From Bacteroidota bacterium (GTDB taxonomy: Bacteria > Bacteroidota > Bacteroidia > Bacteroidales > F082), in NCBI GenBank assembly GCA_013203805.1, contig JABMPH010000356.1, positions 1 through 43,425 of the forward strand: a stretch of 43,425 nucleotides of DNA. Reading direction: 5' to 3'. The position numbers and the translations under genes were made by a program. The notes under the pieces were generated by a model that saw nothing but the letters and a program-made list of their open reading frames with translations, did no database searches and was not told the origin of the DNA. The number at the start of each line of letters is the position of its first letter. Positions within the stretch are counted from its first letter, which is position 1. This document shows positions 17,752 through 26,646 of this stretch, one piece after another.

Positions 17752-20700
17752 ATGCAGAATAGAGGAGCTATTAAGTTTTTTGCCATTGCTTTTGCATTAG
17801 TTTGTCTTTATCAACTTAGTTTTACATTTGTAACTAGCAGAGTTGAAAAGAAAGCTAAGGAATATGCGACAAACGAAATTGCCGTTCAAGAGGCCAATAA
17901 ACTTGCAGGAGGAGACCAGATTCTGGAATCCTATTTAATGGATTCAATTGCTAACGCAAGACAGAATTATTACGAGGATAGTATTCAGAATGTGGTAGTT
18001 TACGACATATTAGTAACTGGGTATACTTATAAAGAATGTAAAGAAAGAGAAATCAACCTTGGTTTGGACCTTAAAGGTGGTATGAACGTTGTGCTTGAGG
18101 TATCAGTTGGTGATATAGTTAATGCCCTTTCAGGCAAGAGTCAGGATCCTGTTTTCAGACAAGCTATGACAATGGCTTATGAAAAGCAAAAAAGCAGTGG
18201 ACAAGGATTTGTTGCTCTATTTGGTGAATCATTTAATGAGGTAGACCCAAATGCAAGGCTTGCTTCTATTTTCCTTTATGAATTTAAAGATAAAGGAATA
18301 ACAACCAATTCCACTAACGAAGAGGTATTGGCAGTTATTAATAAAGAAGCTAATGAAGCTATCGACAGATCATACCAAATTCTGCGTACTCGTATCGACC
18401 GTTTTGGTGTAGCACAACCTAATATTCAAAAACTTGCAACAACAGGTCGCATTGCAATTGAACTTCCGGGTATCAAAGATGCTAGTCGTGTTAGAAAACT
18501 TCTACAAGGAACAGCAAAACTTGAATTCTGGGAAACCTATAACTTTTCTGATTTGTACACATATTTTGATGAAGCAAACGCTACATTAAATACTGAGGAA
18601 ATTCTTGAAGAAGAGACAGCAGAAGCTGAAGCAGCAAAAGAAATTGCAGCAGATGGTTCAACTGAAAACAAAGTTGCAACTGATGGTGAAGACGAAGGTG
18701 ATTCAGACACAACCGTTGCTGACAATGAGGAATCAACCAACAAATTACTCGAACAAATTGAAGCTGATACAACTGCTACTCCTGACAGCGAAATGAATTT
18801 CAAAGAATATGCTAAAAAATTTCCCCTTTATGCATATCTACAACCTTCATACGCACAGGATGAATCGGGAAGACCTTACCCAGCACAAACAGCTCGTATA
18901 GGTTATGCAGCAATTAAAGATACTGCACGAATCAACCACATGCTTAAACTCGTTAAAGATATTTTCCCTAGAGATTTAAAACTTGTATGGACAGTTAAAC
19001 CAAATCCACAAACACCAGATGTACTTGAATTAATTGCTCTAAAAGCCAGTTACCGTGATGGTAGTGCTGCTTTAGGTGGTGATGTTATAGTTGATGCACG
19101 TCAGGATTACGATCAAAATGGTGGCATTGCTGTTGATATGCAGATGAACGCACAAGGAGCTAAAGTTTGGAAAAGACTTACAGGCGAAAGCATTGGTAAA
19201 CAAATAGCAATTGTACTTGATAATTATGTTTATTCATTCCCAGTTGTAAACGGTGAAATACCTAGTGGTAGATCATCTATTTCAGGAGGAAGTATGGATC
19301 TAAACGAAGCTCAAGATTTAGCAAATATTCTAAAAGCAGGTAAATTACCTGCATCAGCTCACATTGTTGAGGAAGCTGTAGTTGGCCCTTCACTAGGTCG
19401 TGAGGCAGTTAGCGCTGGTATGAATTCATTCATTTTGGCCTTTATTTTGGTACTGGCATATATGATTGTTTATTATAACCGTGCTGGTTTAGTAGCCAAT
19501 TTTGCACTTATAGCAAACATGTTCTTCTTGTTTGGAGTTCTTGCTTCACTTGGTGCGGTTCTTACACTTCCTGGTATGGCAGGTATCGTATTAACATTGG
19601 GTATGGCCGTTGATGCAAACGTAATTATTTACGAACGTATTAAGGAAGAGATTCGAGCAGGTAAAGGAATGCGACTAGCAATTACCGATGGTTACAAAAA
19701 TGCATATTCAGCTATTATTGATGGTAACGTAACTACACTGCTAACTGGTATTGTACTTTATGTATTTGGAACAGGCCCGGTACAAGGTTTTGCTACAACG
19801 TTGATTATTGGTATCTTGAGTTCACTATTTACGGCGATCTTTATTTCAAGAATGATTTTCACCTGGATGCTTAATACAAACAAGAAGATTAACTTCTCAA
19901 CAAAATTTACAGCAAATATCCTTGCTAATACAAAATTTAATTTTATTGATTGGAGGAAAAAAGCATACATTATATCAGGAGCTTTAATAATTATCAGTAT
20001 TGCATCACTTGCTACAAAAGGTTTAAACTTCGGTATTGATTTTACAGGTGGTCGTACTTACGTTATAAGATTTGACAAAGATGTAAATACAGAAGAAGCC
20101 AGAAAAGCTCTAACAGTAGAGTTTGAAGGTAATGCTCCAGAGGTAAAAACATTTGGTGCTAACTCACAAATAAAAGTAACCACGAAGTATTTAATTGACG
20201 AAGACGGTATTGAAATAGATGGTATTATTCAAAATAAGCTACACAATGGTTTAAAAGGAATGTATACCGAAGAAATTAAATATTATGATTTCTCATCGGA
20301 CGTTGAAGGTGAAAACAAAATGTTGGGAATTTTAAGTTCACAAAAAATTGGACCTACAATTGCATATGACATTAGAACTAAAGCCTACTTTGCTATTTTC
20401 TTCGCTCTAATAATTATCTTTATTTACATTGCTGCACGATTTAAAAAATGGCAGTTTGGATTGGCAGGTGTTGCTGCACTTTTCCATGATACTATAATAA
20501 CAATGGGTCTATTCTCAATATTCTACGGAGTACTTCCATTTAGCATGGAAATCGATCAGGCATTTATTGCAGCTATCCTAACTATTATTGGTTACTCAAT
20601 TAACGATACTGTAATTATCTTCGACCGTATTCGTGAAAATACTTCACTATTCCCAAAACACAGCATTAAAAGCAATATTAATACTGGACTAAACAGCACC

Positions 20701-20943
20701 TTAGCACGTACAATTAACACATCAGGGACAACACTAGTTGTGTTACTTGTGATCTTCATCTTTGGTGGTGAGGTTATCAGAGGATTTATCTTTGCTCTAT
20801 TGATTGGTGTTCTAGTAGGTACATATTCATCACTGTTTACTGCTAGTCCAATTGCATACGATTTGCTTGGTGGCGACAAACAGGAAAAAGAAGTAGCTGA
20901 AAAAGAGGCTCGACTAAAAGCTAAAAAAAGCACTAAAAAATAA
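17752..20943 (+). CDS. secDF: Fused protein translocase subunit SecDF
   Basis: SecDF uses the proton gradient to pull preproteins across the inner membrane after SecA/SecYEG. The 1063-residue ORF fuses SecD and SecF, as is normal in Bacteroidota. The SecD half has TM1 (about 7-27), the LGLDLKGGMNVVLE motif and the P1 periplasmic head. Within the head is a long acidic Glu/Ala/Thr/Asp-rich insertion (about residues 280-345) before FKEYAKKFPLYAYLQPSY. Five membrane helices then follow, with LGMAVDANVIIYERIKEE. The SecF half begins near 735 (LNFGIDFTGGRTYVIRF) and includes GYSINDTVIIFDRIREN. The protein ends in a Lys-rich tail. The gene has its own promoter and a strong terminator, so it is monocistronic. 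Confidence 0.97.
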   Translation: MQNRGAIKFFAIAFALVCLYQLSFTFVTSRVEKKAKEYATNEIAVQEANKLAGGDQILESYLMDSIANARQNYYEDSIQNVVVYDILVTGYTYKECKEREINLGLDLKGGMNVVLEVSVGDIVNALSGKSQDPVFRQAMTMAYEKQKSSGQGFVALFGESFNEVDPNARLASIFLYEFKDKGITTNSTNEEVLAVINKEANEAIDRSYQILRTRIDRFGVAQPNIQKLATTGRIAIELPGIKDASRVRKLLQGTAKLEFWETYNFSDLYTYFDEANATLNTEEILEEETAEAEAAKEIAADGSTENKVATDGEDEGDSDTTVADNEESTNKLLEQIEADTTATPDSEMNFKEYAKKFPLYAYLQPSYAQDESGRPYPAQTARIGYAAIKDTARINHMLKLVKDIFPRDLKLVWTVKPNPQTPDVLELIALKASYRDGSAALGGDVIVDARQDYDQNGGIAVDMQMNAQGAKVWKRLTGESIGKQIAIVLDNYVYSFPVVNGEIPSGRSSISGGSMDLNEAQDLANILKAGKLPASAHIVEEAVVGPSLGREAVSAGMNSFILAFILVLAYMIVYYNRAGLVANFALIANMFFLFGVLASLGAVLTLPGMAGIVLTLGMAVDANVIIYERIKEEIRAGKGMRLAITDGYKNAYSAIIDGNVTTLLTGIVLYVFGTGPVQGFATTLIIGILSSLFTAIFISRMIFTWMLNTNKKINFSTKFTANILANTKFNFIDWRKKAYIISGALIIISIASLATKGLNFGIDFTGGRTYVIRFDKDVNTEEARKALTVEFEGNAPEVKTFGANSQIKVTTKYLIDEDGIEIDGIIQNKLHNGLKGMYTEEIKYYDFSSDVEGENKMLGILSSQKIGPTIAYDIRTKAYFAIFFALIIIFIYIAARFKKWQFGLAGVAALFHDTIITMGLFSIFYGVLPFSMEIDQAFIAAILTIIGYSINDTVIIFDRIRENTSLFPKHSIKSNINTGLNSTLARTINTSGTTLVVLLVIFIFGGEVIRGFIFALLIGVLVGTYSSLFTASPIAYDLLGGDKQEKEVAEKEARLKAKKSTKK

Positions 20944-20965
20944 GTTTAATAATTAAACTAAACTG

Positions 20966-20998
20966 AGTCCCATTGCTCTGCGATGGGACTTTTTTTTG
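20966..20998 (+). terminator. Rho-independent terminator of secDF
   Basis: A perfect 8 bp stem AGTCCCAT / ATGGGACT (20966-20973 and 20983-20990) with a 9 nt loop is followed by eight Ts. It is a textbook terminator. Confidence 0.93.
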
Positions 20999-21131
20999 CT
21001 TTTATTAAAGATAATTGTTCATTGATTCATCGCAAATTAATAATTTTAATTATTTAGTCCTAAAACCAGTGGCAATCTTTTTTTACCTTACTTTGCAATT
21101 TATAACAATTCTAAATTAAAATATCATAACA

Positions 21132-21629
21132 ATGAAAAAAACAATATTATTACTAACAGTTATTGCTTTTACAACTATCCTTACCAAAACAGCATCAGCA
21201 CATTGCGAAGTACCTTGTGGCATTTATAACGACGAATTAAGGATTGAGCTAATTAAAGAACATATTCAAACAATTGAAAAAGCAATGAATCAAATAACCG
21301 AAATTCAGAATAGCGAAACGGTTAACTACAATCAGCTTGTACGATGGATAAATACAAAAGAAACGCATGCTACCCTGATTCAGGAAATTACCGAGCAATA
21401 TTTTCTAGCTCAAAGAGTCAAATTTGCATTACTTTCTGATAAAGAGAACTATACAAAGTATATTAATCAATTAACCTATTTACATCAACTCATTGTTTTT
21501 TCAATGAAGGCAAAACAATCAACCGATTTGAAATATATTGATGATCTTAATAAATCGGTTACTAATTTTGAAATTGTATATTTTGGAAAAGAAGCTCATC
21601 GCCATGACTTAAAAGGGGAGCACAAATAA
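21132..21629 (+). CDS. sodN: Secreted nickel superoxide dismutase-like protein (SodN family)
   Basis: Ni-SOD disproportionates superoxide with a nickel bound by an N-terminal hook. The 165-residue product begins with a Sec signal peptide (residues 1-23, ending TASA). Immediately after it comes the hook HCEVPCGIY: His24, Cys25, Pro28, Cys29, Gly30 and Tyr32 match His1, Cys2, Pro5, Cys6, Gly7 and Tyr9 of mature Streptomyces Ni-SOD. Signal-peptidase cleavage after Ala23 would create the free N-terminal histidine. The helical body (LIKEHIQTIEKAM; then a LVRWINTKETHATLIQEITEQYF stretch) also aligns by eye with the family's helices. The mature form of about 142 residues is longer than the usual 117, with a His-containing tail (His156, 158, 164). 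No sodX-type protease gene is present. Activity is inferred. Confidence 0.8.
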   Translation: MKKTILLLTVIAFTTILTKTASAHCEVPCGIYNDELRIELIKEHIQTIEKAMNQITEIQNSETVNYNQLVRWINTKETHATLIQEITEQYFLAQRVKFALLSDKENYTKYINQLTYLHQLIVFSMKAKQSTDLKYIDDLNKSVTNFEIVYFGKEAHRHDLKGEHK

Positions 21630-21709
21630 TAATTCAATTTTGATGGATTGATGTTGAATAATTTATGTAATTTGGTTTTGTATATTGAATATTATTTCGG
21701 GATATAGTA

Positions 21710-21730
21710 GATAAACTGTTTTTGTTTATC
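21710..21730. promoter_or_regulatory. Hairpin just upstream of folC
   Basis: GATAAAC-N7-GTTTATC forms a perfect 7 bp stem ending 20 bp before the folC ATG. There is no T-run after it on the plus strand. It may be a weak 3' structure of the sodN transcript, an operator or chance. Confidence 0.35.
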
Positions 21731-21750
21731 ATAATTGAGAATGAAAAAAT

Positions 21751-23043
21751 ATGGATTACAAAGAAACTATCGCATGGTTATTTAACCAACTACCTATTTA
21801 TCAACGAATAGGTAAAGAAGCCTATAAACCTGACCTATCAAATACGATAGCAATTTTGGAAGCCATTGGTAATCCTGAAAAAAAAGTCGTGGCGATCCAT
21901 ATTGCCGGAACAAATGGCAAAGGAAGTGTTTCACATATTATAGCATCAATATTACAAGAAGCAGGTTATAAAACAGGACTTTATACTTCACCTCACTTAA
22001 AGGATTTCAGAGAGAGGATTAAGATAAACGGTGAGCTAATACCTGAAGAAAAAGTAATCCGTTTTGTTAATTCTAACAAGGATGTTTTCAGAAAAATATC
22101 TTCCTCCTTTTTTGAGATGACCGTTGGACTTGCTTTCGATTATTTTGCTAAAGAAAATGTTGACTTCGCTGTTATCGAAACAGGACTTGGAGGTCGACTC
22201 GACTCAACAAACCTTTGCGAATCCATTAATACAACAATAACAAATATTGGAATTGACCACACAGCTTTCTTGGGCGATACTCTTGAAAAGATAGCAGTTG
22301 AAAAAGCGGGAATAATAAAACCACTTATACCTGTAATTGTGGGAAAACACCAAGTGGAGACTGATCATGTTTTTATTGAAAAAGCTAAAGAACTGAGATC
22401 ACCATTGGTTTTTGCAGAAGATGATATGGAACTTAGGTCATTCCTGTCGGAAGATAATAGTGTACAATCGTTTGACATGTGGTATAACAACATGAGCATT
22501 TTTACTAATTTAAAATCACCACTTCTTGGAGTATACCAAAAGGAAAACATATTAACAGCGTTGAGGACAATTGTGCATCTTAAAGAAAATAAAATTGTAG
22601 GTTTATCTTGCGATGATATAATTAACGGGATGGAAAACGTAATTTCCAATACCGGTTTTTATGGTCGTTGGCAACTACTAAGCACAAACCCAAAAACTAT
22701 TTGTGATACCGGACATAATATAGATGGTATAAAAGCAATTGTTTCTCAGCTTGAGACTCTTAATTATAATCATCTTCACTTTGTAATAGGAATGGTATCT
22801 GATAAGGATATATTTAGCATTCTAACCTTATTACCAAAAAATGCAACTTACTATTTCTGTAAGCCGGATATTCCAAGAGGTTTGAATGAAGATGAATTAG
22901 CTGAATTTGGATTTAAAGCAGGTTTAAACGGGAAATCATATAACTCGGTAATGCAAGCATATCATTCTGCAAAAAACAATGCAGGAGCCAACGATTTAGT
23001 TTTTATAGGTGGAAGCACATTTGTTGTAGCTGAAGTTATATAA
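21751..23043 (+). CDS. folC: Folylpolyglutamate synthase / dihydrofolate synthase
   Basis: FolC adds glutamate to dihydropteroate (forming dihydrofolate) and to folates. The 430-residue protein has the ATP-binding P-loop GTNGKGS (53-59), the SPHLKDFRERIKING folate-binding loop and the FEMTVGLAFDYFA motif. It also has ETGLGGRLDSTN and the Mur-ligase-type DTGHNIDGI in the C-terminal domain, which ends in VFIGGSTFVVAEVI. Length and order are standard. The methyltransferase gene follows after 39 bp on the same strand and may be cotranscribed. Confidence 0.95.
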   Translation: MDYKETIAWLFNQLPIYQRIGKEAYKPDLSNTIAILEAIGNPEKKVVAIHIAGTNGKGSVSHIIASILQEAGYKTGLYTSPHLKDFRERIKINGELIPEEKVIRFVNSNKDVFRKISSSFFEMTVGLAFDYFAKENVDFAVIETGLGGRLDSTNLCESINTTITNIGIDHTAFLGDTLEKIAVEKAGIIKPLIPVIVGKHQVETDHVFIEKAKELRSPLVFAEDDMELRSFLSEDNSVQSFDMWYNNMSIFTNLKSPLLGVYQKENILTALRTIVHLKENKIVGLSCDDIINGMENVISNTGFYGRWQLLSTNPKTICDTGHNIDGIKAIVSQLETLNYNHLHFVIGMVSDKDIFSILTLLPKNATYYFCKPDIPRGLNEDELAEFGFKAGLNGKSYNSVMQAYHSAKNNAGANDLVFIGGSTFVVAEVI

Positions 23044-23082
23044 AATAGATTTTCCATTTACATATTAAAATCAAATTATTAA

Positions 23083-23820
23083 ATGAGCACTTTCAATATT
23101 ATTCAACTTGGCCTAATACTTATACTATTTGCATTTTTGATATATTATGTATGGTCCATTTTTTTTGGAAAGAACTATCAGCCACTAATCTGGAAACAGA
23201 AAGCCAAACAAAATTTGATATCAAAAGAGTTAATTAAGATAGAAGGAAAGTATAAAGATAAGGACCGTTTTTTTAATTTCTGGTTTCAGGTTGAACGATT
23301 AAGAGAATCAAAAATTGAAGGATCATTTGCTGAGCTTGGAGTTTACAAAGGAGATTCAGCTGCAGTGCTTCATGCCATGGATCCATCCAGAGAATTTCAT
23401 TTATTCGATACATTTGAAGGGTTTCAACAAAAGGATCTTGAAAATGAAACTGGGAAAGCTGCTACATATACAACTCACAATTTCGCAGATACATCAATTG
23501 ACAGAGTAAAACAAAAACTCACCTCCAATAAGTATTATTTCCATCAAGGATACTTTCCAGAAACTACTAAGGGTATTAACAATGTGGGATTTGCTCTAGT
23601 GAACATGGATGTAGATTTATACAATCCAACAAAAGCTGGCCTTGAATACTTCTTTCCAAGACTCTCTGAGGGCGGTGTAATTATTGTACACGATTATAAT
23701 CCAGATTGGCTGGGCATAATGAAAGCTGTTGATGATTTTGCCAACACAATCCCCACTCCTATTGTTCCTTTAACAGATACTGATAGTAGTGTTATGTTAT
23801 TTAAACCTAAGGGATTTTAG
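23083..23820 (+). CDS. TylF/MycF-family SAM-dependent O-methyltransferase with N-terminal membrane anchor
   Basis: The 245-residue protein starts with one hydrophobic helix (about 7-28). A class I methyltransferase domain of the TylF/macrocin type follows: the SAM-binding FAELGVYKGDSA (82-93), HLFDTFEGF, the metal/catalytic region VNMDVDLYNPTKAGLEYFFPRL and GGVIIVHDYN. The family methylates sugar hydroxyls in antibiotics or surface glycans. The membrane anchor and the lack of any antibiotic cluster suggest that it modifies an envelope glycan, but that is inference. It lies 39 bp after folC. Confidence 0.82.
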   Translation: MSTFNIIQLGLILILFAFLIYYVWSIFFGKNYQPLIWKQKAKQNLISKELIKIEGKYKDKDRFFNFWFQVERLRESKIEGSFAELGVYKGDSAAVLHAMDPSREFHLFDTFEGFQQKDLENETGKAATYTTHNFADTSIDRVKQKLTSNKYYFHQGYFPETTKGINNVGFALVNMDVDLYNPTKAGLEYFFPRLSEGGVIIVHDYNPDWLGIMKAVDDFANTIPTPIVPLTDTDSSVMLFKPKGF

Positions 23821-23866
23821 ATAAGAATATTGGGAAACAGAAATTAATCCTTAAACAAAAAGGTAA

Positions 23867-25024
23867 TCATTTAGCAACGACTATTTTTTTTACATCAACT
23901 GTTCTTCCTTCAACAATTAGTTTTACAAAATAAATACCACTTTTCAAATTGCTTGCAGATAACTTTGTTGATGTACTACTCTTCTCCAAATTTATTAAAG
24001 AAACCATTGTTCCATCGATATTATTTATCTGAAGTATAGAATTATCACTCACTGGAGGGAAGGTAAAAGTTGTACTTTCGTAAAATGGATTAGGATAATT
24101 ACTTAGTTCCATATCATAACTAATTTGACTATCGATCCCCGCTGGGAAAGGCATTGGAAGTTTCAGTCCAACCGGTCGATGGTCGCTAACATTTTCGTCA
24201 TAAACATAAAATCCCCCTTCAAAATAATCATCTAATCTGATAGTTTCAACAACTGAAACTTCACTGCTAAAATCGTCAAATAATTCATTTGTTATAAGTA
24301 TATGATCGATATGAGATGGCCATGATGGATAGGACCAATTGTAATTACTACCCTCTGCAATACTCATATCCACGAAGTTGTAACTATCTGGATTATCGAT
24401 AAACACTTGAAATACATTATTTGGAGAAGGCTCAGCAATTAAGTCATTGAGATCGCCCACAATTATTACATTTTCATTTGGATAATTATCCACAATATAC
24501 TGATCAAATAGAATACTTGCATCCCATCGCCTTTTTTCTTCATCCCAATCATCATTCATATCAAGGTATCCATCACCACAACATTTATAATGATTATTGA
24601 TAATAATATAATGGGTATTCATATAATCCATTTCCATCACATATGGCGATCTTGGAAATTCGCGGCTTCTGTCAGTATAAATTTCAAAAATATTCACATT
24701 CTTAATTACATAAGTTTTATAAATATATGCCAGAGCTGCATATGGATTATAGGCATATGATCCATCCCATCCATCTAAGTCCTCAACCAACTCATTAAAC
24801 TTGTTGAAATCTTCAACTTCCTGAATCGCCAGTATATCAACATCAAGAGCTTCAATTATCTCTCTCACATAGTTAACTGTTGGCTGACCATTTTTAGGAA
24901 AATGTTCGATGTTCCAGGTAACTACCTCAAGTGTTGAATCCGTTCCAAAAGTAAGGTCTTCAAATTGAGCAAGCAATTTGATACTACTTATTAATATTAC
25001 AAATAAAAATATTGTTCTATTCAT
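23867..25024 (-). CDS. Secreted endonuclease/exonuclease/phosphatase-family protein with T9SS sorting domain
   Basis: The 385-residue protein has a signal peptide (about 1-19, ending LLAQ). An EEP-fold metallohydrolase follows: VVTWNIEHF, AIQEVEDF (metal-binding Glu), VGDLND, the HIDHILIT block and SDHRPVGLKL (catalytic Asp-His). A C-terminal type IX secretion sorting domain begins near residue 305 with LSNYPNPFYESTTF and ends with SGIYFVKLIVEGRTVDVKKIVV. The protein should be exported by Sec, moved across the outer membrane by T9SS and released or surface-anchored. Likely activity is extracellular nuclease (DNA as phosphate or carbon source), though EEP proteins also include sphingomyelinases and inositol phosphatases. 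The short C-terminal domain is type A. Confidence 0.88.
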   Translation of the reverse strand: MNRTIFLFVILISSIKLLAQFEDLTFGTDSTLEVVTWNIEHFPKNGQPTVNYVREIIEALDVDILAIQEVEDFNKFNELVEDLDGWDGSYAYNPYAALAYIYKTYVIKNVNIFEIYTDRSREFPRSPYVMEMDYMNTHYIIINNHYKCCGDGYLDMNDDWDEEKRRWDASILFDQYIVDNYPNENVIIVGDLNDLIAEPSPNNVFQVFIDNPDSYNFVDMSIAEGSNYNWSYPSWPSHIDHILITNELFDDFSSEVSVVETIRLDDYFEGGFYVYDENVSDHRPVGLKLPMPFPAGIDSQISYDMELSNYPNPFYESTTFTFPPVSDNSILQINNIDGTMVSLINLEKSSTSTKLSASNLKSGIYFVKLIVEGRTVDVKKIVVAK

Positions 25025-25055
25025 TTTTTCCTCTATTTGCCTGTATTGTTGACTA

Positions 25056-25523
25056 CTATTTTTTAGGATGGTACTTTATTTGCATCCCATGTATAAAATT
25101 CCTCAGCATCTGATCCATGCAAGGGCGATAGTGGACATGTCCTTCCTTACGAAAAAATGCGCTTAACTCGTGTTTGCTTATGTTAACATTCACTAATTTA
25201 AGCATATCCAGCACATCAGTATCTTTAAGATTTAAAGCTATTTTAAGTTTTCTAAAAATGATATTATTGTTTAAACGTTGTTCGGCTATTGGCTGGACTC
25301 CTTCCTTTTTACCCCGTTTAAGATTAATAAAACCGTTTAAAAATATAGATAACTCATAGTCGGGCAATTCCACATAATCAGGATCACCAGGTTTTTTAAG
25401 CCAATTACTTACTGCCGCTCTGGTTACTTGATAATCAGCTAATGAAAATATATCGATCATTTTTGAATCTTTTAGATCGAATGTATATCTAATACGGCGA
25501 ATAATATCATTATTGTTTATCAT
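25056..25523 (-). CDS. YehS-like DUF1456 protein
   Basis: The 155-residue cytoplasmic protein is built of two similar helical halves: IIRRIRYTFDLKDSKMIDIF (about 8-27) is echoed by IFRKLKIALNLKDTDVLDML (about 89-108). Each is followed by a segment ending in a KPGDPDY-like or KEGHVHY-like loop. That double repeat matches DUF1456 (E. coli YehS), whose function is unknown. A TAAATTTG -7 element lies upstream, so it may be transcribed separately from the desaturase gene behind it. Confidence 0.82.
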   Translation of the reverse strand: MINNNDIIRRIRYTFDLKDSKMIDIFSLADYQVTRAAVSNWLKKPGDPDYVELPDYELSIFLNGFINLKRGKKEGVQPIAEQRLNNNIIFRKLKIALNLKDTDVLDMLKLVNVNISKHELSAFFRKEGHVHYRPCMDQMLRNFIHGMQIKYHPKK

Positions 25524-25554
25524 ATACTTGAATACAAATTTTAGATAATTTGTT

Positions 25555-25562
25555 CAAATTTA
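25555..25562 (-). promoter_or_regulatory. Promoter -7 element (TAAATTTG) of the DUF1456 gene
   Basis: The minus-strand TAAATTTG fits TAnnTTTG, 31 bp before the ATG at 25523. No clear -33 box was seen. Confidence 0.4.
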
Positions 25563-25596
25563 CGATAAAACATCATCGAAAAGGTAAAAGTTAAAT

Positions 25597-26574
25597 CTAA
25601 GTTAAGATCCAACTAAACTTATATTTCTCTTGTGGGATTTTTATTCGTTCAGAAATACGTTGCAGGCGGTTTGGCAAAGCCATTAGATAATCACGTGCTT
25701 TCTCGGCTCTATCGTTTAAGCTTGAGATATTTTCAATATCCCATTCTTTCAATAACGATTTTAAGATGTCGATATAATCATGTGTTGTATATACCATTGT
25801 GCGCTGGGCAGCATCTGAGAAATGATTAAATAATTCACTTATTTTTCCTCCGGATTCTCTTAGGTAATGCGCAGGCATTATTATTTTCTTTTTCATCATA
25901 TCCTCAAATGCAAGCATCATCTCACTTGTATCCAATTCAAAAATTCGTGATGCGAAATCTTTATAAGCACTGGCATGTCGTGCTTCATCATTTGCAATAA
26001 AACCACATATTTTTGCCAATTGCTTATTACCCGAGTTTTTTGCATGTACAGCAACCCTTCGGTGAGAAAGGTTTGTAGCTGTTTCCTGAAAACTTGTGTA
26101 AATAAAACTTCTGTACGGATCGTTGGCAGTCTGAAGATCAAACCCATCGTTTATTAAATGTTGGGTTGAAGTTTCCATCTGACGCATGTTAACACGTCCA
26201 CTTAAGTACAGGTATCTGTTAAGCAAGTCACCATGCCTGTTTTCTTCGGCTGTCCATGCTCTCACCCATTGTGTCCACCCGCTTCTGTTTTCCTGATCGA
26301 TGCCTTCGATGTTCATCAACCATGCTTCATAGGTTGGCAATGCCTCTTCGGTTATTGTATCCCCTATTAGAACTGCCAGTAAATCGTCATCCAGCTCTTT
26401 TGCAAGGGATTGTATTTCGTTAACATCATCTATAAAATCAGGCTTCGTTGAATCGGGAAGCAAATCAGAAGGTTGCCAGTTTTCTTCAATGGGCTTTAAA
26501 TAAGAGGCAATGAACTCGTCCATCGACTTTGCAACTGTATGCATTACTTCCTTACGGATATTTGATATATTCAT
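25597..26574 (-). CDS. Soluble acyl-ACP desaturase (plant-type di-iron stearoyl-ACP desaturase family)
   Basis: This ferritin-like di-iron enzyme introduces a double bond into acyl-ACP using O2 and reduced ferredoxin. The 325-residue protein has all six iron ligands of the castor delta-9 enzyme at matching places: Glu76 (GDTITEEALPTY), Glu111 and His114 (AWTAEENRHGDLL), Glu164 (YTSFQETAT), and Glu197 and His200 (NDEARH). Other blocks, YLYLSGRVNMRQ, QLAKICGFIANDE and MMKKKIIMPAHY, are also strikingly close to the plant plastid enzymes as I recall them. The protein has no signal or membrane segment, so it is cytoplasmic. It lies 72 bp downstream of ric on the same strand, so the two may share a transcript. 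Regiospecificity is not readable. Confidence 0.93.
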   Translation of the reverse strand: MNISNIRKEVMHTVAKSMDEFIASYLKPIEENWQPSDLLPDSTKPDFIDDVNEIQSLAKELDDDLLAVLIGDTITEEALPTYEAWLMNIEGIDQENRSGWTQWVRAWTAEENRHGDLLNRYLYLSGRVNMRQMETSTQHLINDGFDLQTANDPYRSFIYTSFQETATNLSHRRVAVHAKNSGNKQLAKICGFIANDEARHASAYKDFASRIFELDTSEMMLAFEDMMKKKIIMPAHYLRESGGKISELFNHFSDAAQRTMVYTTHDYIDILKSLLKEWDIENISSLNDRAEKARDYLMALPNRLQRISERIKIPQEKYKFSWILT

Positions 26575-26646
26575 TTTTCTGAAATTGTAATCGTGATTAG
26601 TTGTGGTAGTTGTTGAACGGCCAATTGTTATGAGGCTGATTCAACA

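Noticed and set aside
18600..18800. Acidic low-complexity insertion in SecD as a frameshifted or foreign segment
   Set aside because: The frame continues through it into conserved SecD sequence, and acidic insertions at this place occur in other Bacteroidota SecDF proteins.
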